A stretch of DNA of 64,000 nt from JAQVIJ01 sp041287365. Its GTDB lineage: Bacteria; Desulfobacterota; Dissulfuribacteria; Dissulfuribacterales; DYLC01. A program made the translations under genes and the position numbers. The stretch lies in the NCBI GenBank assembly GCA_041287365.1, contig JBEULL010000017.1:62001-126000 (forward strand), written 5' to 3'. Below the pieces are notes generated by a model that searched no databases, was not told the origin of the DNA, and saw only the letters and a program-made list of their open reading frames with translations. Positions 61,499 to 64,000 of the stretch are shown piece after piece. How positions within the stretch are numbered: position 1 is the stretch's first letter; every line of letters begins with the position of its first letter.

Positions 61499-62839
61499 TT
61501 AGGCCTTGGCCTTTGCAGCCTCTTCTGCCCGTTTTTTGAATTCTTTCAAAATGGCCTGTTCCTTCTTGTTCTTTGCCAGATATCCCGGAGTGGTCTGCCA
61601 TATCATCAGAGCTGCAAGAACGATCAACACCCATCCGAATAGGAATTTGAATTGATCCAGTGTGATGAGCTCAGTGAGTTTTGGGCCGATGAATCCGCCT
61701 ACCAGCATGGCTATGCCCATGGAGATGCCCAGTTTCCAGTTGATGAATTTGATCTTGGCATAATTGACGATACCAGATGCCTGTGCAAAGAGCACGGTGG
61801 GCATGACTGTGCCTGCCACCACGGGATGTGGTATGGGGAACAGAGAGACGAGGATTGGGTTCAATATGAAGCCTCCACCTGCCCCCATGAGCACGCCGAA
61901 TATGGAGATGACCAGGCACAGCAGGAACGGCCACACCAGATTGAGGCTGGCACCGGCATTACTGAAATACATGTTGGGGAATGAGATGATATTTTCAAAA
62001 CTGGCCGGCTCGGAGCGCAGTTTTTTGTCCACTGCCGCTGTGATCTTGTATTGGCCAGGGGCCAGGCCTTCTCGTATTTTGAGCTTCGCTGTGAAAGATC
62101 CGTCCGGTTTGACGTCTACCTCTGCGCCAAGCAGTTTGTCAATGCTTCTAAATCTGGATTTCAGAAGCTGCATGGAGCGTTTTTTGTTTTCTTTTTCATC
62201 CATGGCGGGCAAAAGATCTCCACGTGAACCGATTATGCTGGCCATGATGGTCGCCTTGTAGCGGTCTATCTTGATCTGGGCGGGCACTACATAAGCGGCG
62301 TCTGCACCTGTCTTCTTGAGGGCATCGGAGAACGACCACTTTTTGCCTTCCTTCTTGACCTCTGCTATGGCGTCCTTTTTATCTGTTGGCACGAACATCT
62401 TGTAGTATGCCGGCATTTCTTCTGTGATATAAAGAATATATGGAATCTTTCCTGTTTCCTTGTCTGGCTTCGAGTCGAAGAAGCTGGCCTTGACCTTTTT
62501 GTCGGCGGACCAGACCTCGATATAAACCGGTTTTCCAGCGGGTGCCTTGCCTGTGACTGTTATCTCCCCGCCGTTGTTCAGGCTGGTTTTGTCGATTTGT
62601 ATGGTGATGGTTTCGGTCTTGGCTGCTTCCTGCATTCCGGGCGCCTTCGCCTCAGTAGCTGCGGCAGGAGCCGATGCAGCATCAGCGGTAGGGGCTGACG
62701 CTGTCTTGGTTTGCTGTTCCGCTGCTGTGGTCTGCCCTGAAGCAGGTTGGGCGGCCGTGGTTGTGTCTTGGGCCCAGACAGGGACCGTCAGACACATGGC
62801 AAGAATGAAACTCAGGAACATGGATTTGTTTTTTTTCAT
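61499..62839 (-). CDS. TauE/SafE-family N-terminal half with a large periplasmic domain
   Basis: This is a 446-residue protein with a signal peptide (to about residue 23), an Ala/Thr/Gln-rich linker, and a beta-rich extracytoplasmic region at about 75-290 with ITVTGKAPAGKPVYIEVWS (Ig-like). Four TM helices at about 303-425 contain VISIFGVLMGAGGGFILNP and GTVMPTVLFAQASGI, the first TauE/SafE repeat, and a Lys/Glu-rich tail follows. The periplasmic domain may bind the transported anion or a partner. The next gene supplies the second TM repeat. Promoter signals upstream are unclear. Confidence 0.85.
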   Translation of the reverse strand: MKKNKSMFLSFILAMCLTVPVWAQDTTTAAQPASGQTTAAEQQTKTASAPTADAASAPAAATEAKAPGMQEAAKTETITIQIDKTSLNNGGEITVTGKAPAGKPVYIEVWSADKKVKASFFDSKPDKETGKIPYILYITEEMPAYYKMFVPTDKKDAIAEVKKEGKKWSFSDALKKTGADAAYVVPAQIKIDRYKATIMASIIGSRGDLLPAMDEKENKKRSMQLLKSRFRSIDKLLGAEVDVKPDGSFTAKLKIREGLAPGQYKITAAVDKKLRSEPASFENIISFPNMYFSNAGASLNLVWPFLLCLVISIFGVLMGAGGGFILNPILVSLFPIPHPVVAGTVMPTVLFAQASGIVNYAKIKFINWKLGISMGIAMLVGGFIGPKLTELITLDQFKFLFGWVLIVLAALMIWQTTPGYLAKNKKEQAILKEFKKRAEEAAKAKA

Positions 62840-63003
62840 TACTCCCTCCGAGTATGGATGTTCGAAATAGAAGTGTTATAATTAAGTTGAGATGACGAAT
62901 GATCTTTCGTTGTGTTGTGGGTTGTCGTATCTGGTGTTCAATCACCTCCTTTTTATTCTCAACTCAGCAAGTCTTGGCATGCTGTTCAATTACATAGAGA
63001 GTG

Positions 63004-63690
63004 CTACGCCGTGCATGGGCAATGTGCACCGGCATGTATGTCTGATGGCGTTTCAAGCTTGTTGGTATCACGAGTGATGGCATAGGTGATGTTGTCAAGG
63101 AGTATGGTGAAATCAGCGTCCTTGACCTGAATGTCCTTTGGCGCATTGACCAATGTGCTGGAAAAGTTGAGGATGCCCTTTACGCCAGCCCTGATAAAGG
63201 CATCGGCCGCCTGTTGGGTATGTTCGTTGTCGATGGCGATCACACCGAGATCGATGGGGCTGTGCTGCATAACGGTATCAAATTCATCAATGGAGTGGAC
63301 TGTAAGAGAGTGAATGCGTTCGCCGGCATATCGGCCTGTTATGTCGAAGGCGGCAACGAGATTGTATCCGCGTTTTTCAAATTGTTTGTGTTGCAATAGG
63401 GCATAGCCGATGTGATCCAGACCGATCAATGCCATATTCCAGCTTTTGCTGAGCCCCAGTATCTCCTGAATGCGGCGCATCAGCTTTTCTACTTGATAGC
63501 CCACACCCCTTACGCCGAATTTGCCGAAATATGACAGGTCTTTTCTGAGCTGCGCTGAGTTTACTCGAGTGCCTTTAGCCAGTTCTGCTGAGGATACCGT
63601 ATGACAACCCGCTCTACAAAGCGTCTGAAGATAACGGTAATAGAGGGTAAGCCGAAAAACGGTAGCCTTTGGAATCTTTGTTGTGTTCAA
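63004..63690 (-). CDS. rex: Rex redox-sensing transcriptional repressor
   Basis: This is a 228-residue Rex protein: an N-terminal winged helix with SSAELAKGTRVNSAQLRKDLSYFG and FGVRGVGYQVEKL, then a Rossmann domain that binds NADH/NAD+. Rex represses respiratory and energy genes when NADH is low. The nucleotide loop here reads ALIGLDHIGYAL, where most Rex proteins have G-x-G-x-x-G, so Asp replaces a Gly; it may alter cofactor affinity. In sulfate reducers Rex controls sat and other energy genes. The C-terminal tail is 20-odd residues longer than average. Confidence 0.9.
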   Translation of the reverse strand: MNTTKIPKATVFRLTLYYRYLQTLCRAGCHTVSSAELAKGTRVNSAQLRKDLSYFGKFGVRGVGYQVEKLMRRIQEILGLSKSWNMALIGLDHIGYALLQHKQFEKRGYNLVAAFDITGRYAGERIHSLTVHSIDEFDTVMQHSPIDLGVIAIDNEHTQQAADAFIRAGVKGILNFSSTLVNAPKDIQVKDADFTILLDNITYAITRDTNKLETPSDIHAGAHCPCTA

Positions 63691-64000
63691 TGCACACCTC
63701 CTGTTTTTTATTTTCTTTGATAGAAAACTGCAAAGGATATGCCATTGAGCCTATTTAAAAAAAATACGGTTTTTTGGACGCAACGTCACTTGTTTTGTAC
63801 TGAAAAATACAAATTGAAAGCCTATGAAGATATCAACTGATGCAACTAAAAAGTTGCATGCAACATCGATGTATATATTTTCACTAAGATTGCTCTAATT
63901 CGCATGCAATTGCCTTCAGCATAGCGAGGAGGTTCTGCTGCGCCGTTCCGCCATAGGATGTGCGGGATGCAACGGAGCCGGAGCAGGTGAGCAGAGGAAA
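63691..64000. other. Region upstream of rex with a palindrome, window end
   Basis: This 310-bp region contains the perfect inverted repeat TGCAACT (63841-63847) / AGTTGCA (63852-63858) with a 4-nt spacer, followed by a further ATGCAAC copy. No Rex-box palindrome of the usual TTGTGAA/TTCACAA form was found. The last 100 bp is GC-richer and contains gaggagg at about 63929, possibly the ribosome binding site of a + strand gene or part of a structured leader, but the sequence ends before this can be judged. Confidence 0.4.

Noticed and set aside
61082..62839. Frameshift within a single TauE/SafE gene
   Set aside because: The second frame has a ribosome binding site and start codon of its own and 27 bp separate the genes, with no single-base change that would join them.
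63691..64000. Gene start or riboswitch at the right edge
   Set aside because: gaggagg near 63929 is suggestive but the sequence ends before a frame or fold can be judged.
1..64000. CRISPR array, tRNA, rRNA, phage or insertion-sequence genes
   Set aside because: No regularly spaced repeats, cloverleaf, rRNA blocks, transposase or integrase motifs were found on reading.

Overview
The window looks like a chromosome segment of a deltaproteobacterial (Desulfobacterota) sulfur-respiring anaerobe, either a sulfate/sulfite reducer or a sulfur disproportionator. The main evidence is a dsrABD operon with the DsrD protein typical of reductive-type Dsr systems. Supporting evidence is a periplasmic tetraheme cytochrome c, a Rex redox regulator, a split TauE/SafE exporter, and a long Hdr-Flx electron-transfer operon. 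No rRNA, tRNA, CRISPR array, insertion sequence or prophage was recognised.

Layout, left to right. 1-2.8 kb: the 3' part of an RND efflux pump. 3.2-5.6 kb: a NifX-like protein and two MinD-type ATPases with ferredoxin inserts, translationally coupled. 5.6-5.9 kb: a decayed cytochrome c remnant. 5.9-21.3 kb: a long minus-strand run, in transcription order rplM-rpsI-argC-truA-aspC-amino acid permease-obgE-proB-proA-comM, then two unusual MshEN-DUF202 membrane proteins and an AT-rich histidine kinase/response regulator pair. 21.5-23.5 kb: a rhodanese-ferritin fusion, an Ala/Pro-rich lipoprotein and a YkgJ-type protein. 23.6-26.9 kb: a frameshifted cNMP-domain pseudogene, a perfect 21-bp terminator palindrome, and dsrABD. 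27.2-29.9 kb: a PHP phosphoesterase, a lone oligopeptide-binding protein and a small Cys-rich protein.

30.0-37.9 kb: the Hdr-Flx operon. Its first gene is interrupted by an in-frame TGA at 30696 that is followed, at the right distance, by a SECIS-like hairpin. I read it as one 407-residue selenoprotein (HdrC-type ferredoxin plus HdrD/DsrK-type CCG domain). It is followed by a tandem HdrA, an MvhD/FlxD protein, a structured RNA element (34813-34926), and FlxC, FlxB and FlxA. By analogy with FlxABCD-HdrABC, the complex would take electrons from a pyridine nucleotide through FlxA, FlxB/C and FlxD to HdrA. It would then split them between ferredoxin and a disulfide-type acceptor at the selenocysteine-containing subunit.

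38.1-50.0 kb: an MFS transporter and a Dna2-like nuclease-helicase, then an envelope-polysaccharide operon (GH18-like/deacetylase/GT2 three-domain protein, GH26 lipoprotein, MsbA-type ABC exporter, GT9 heptosyltransferase) carrying a 143-bp quasi-palindrome. 50.2-55.5 kb: hemL and an Mla lipid-transport operon containing a cNMP-domain gene. 55.7-63.7 kb: a zinc ribbon protein, an HD protein, an MBL hydrolase, a PabB-PabC fusion, an AmpG-like transporter, the tetraheme cytochrome with a promoter/operator, the split TauE/SafE system and rex.

The best candidates for undescribed biology are the selenocysteine-containing Hdr subunit, the three-way-junction RNA inside the same operon, and the MshEN-DUF202 proteins with heptad RT/LA ladders.
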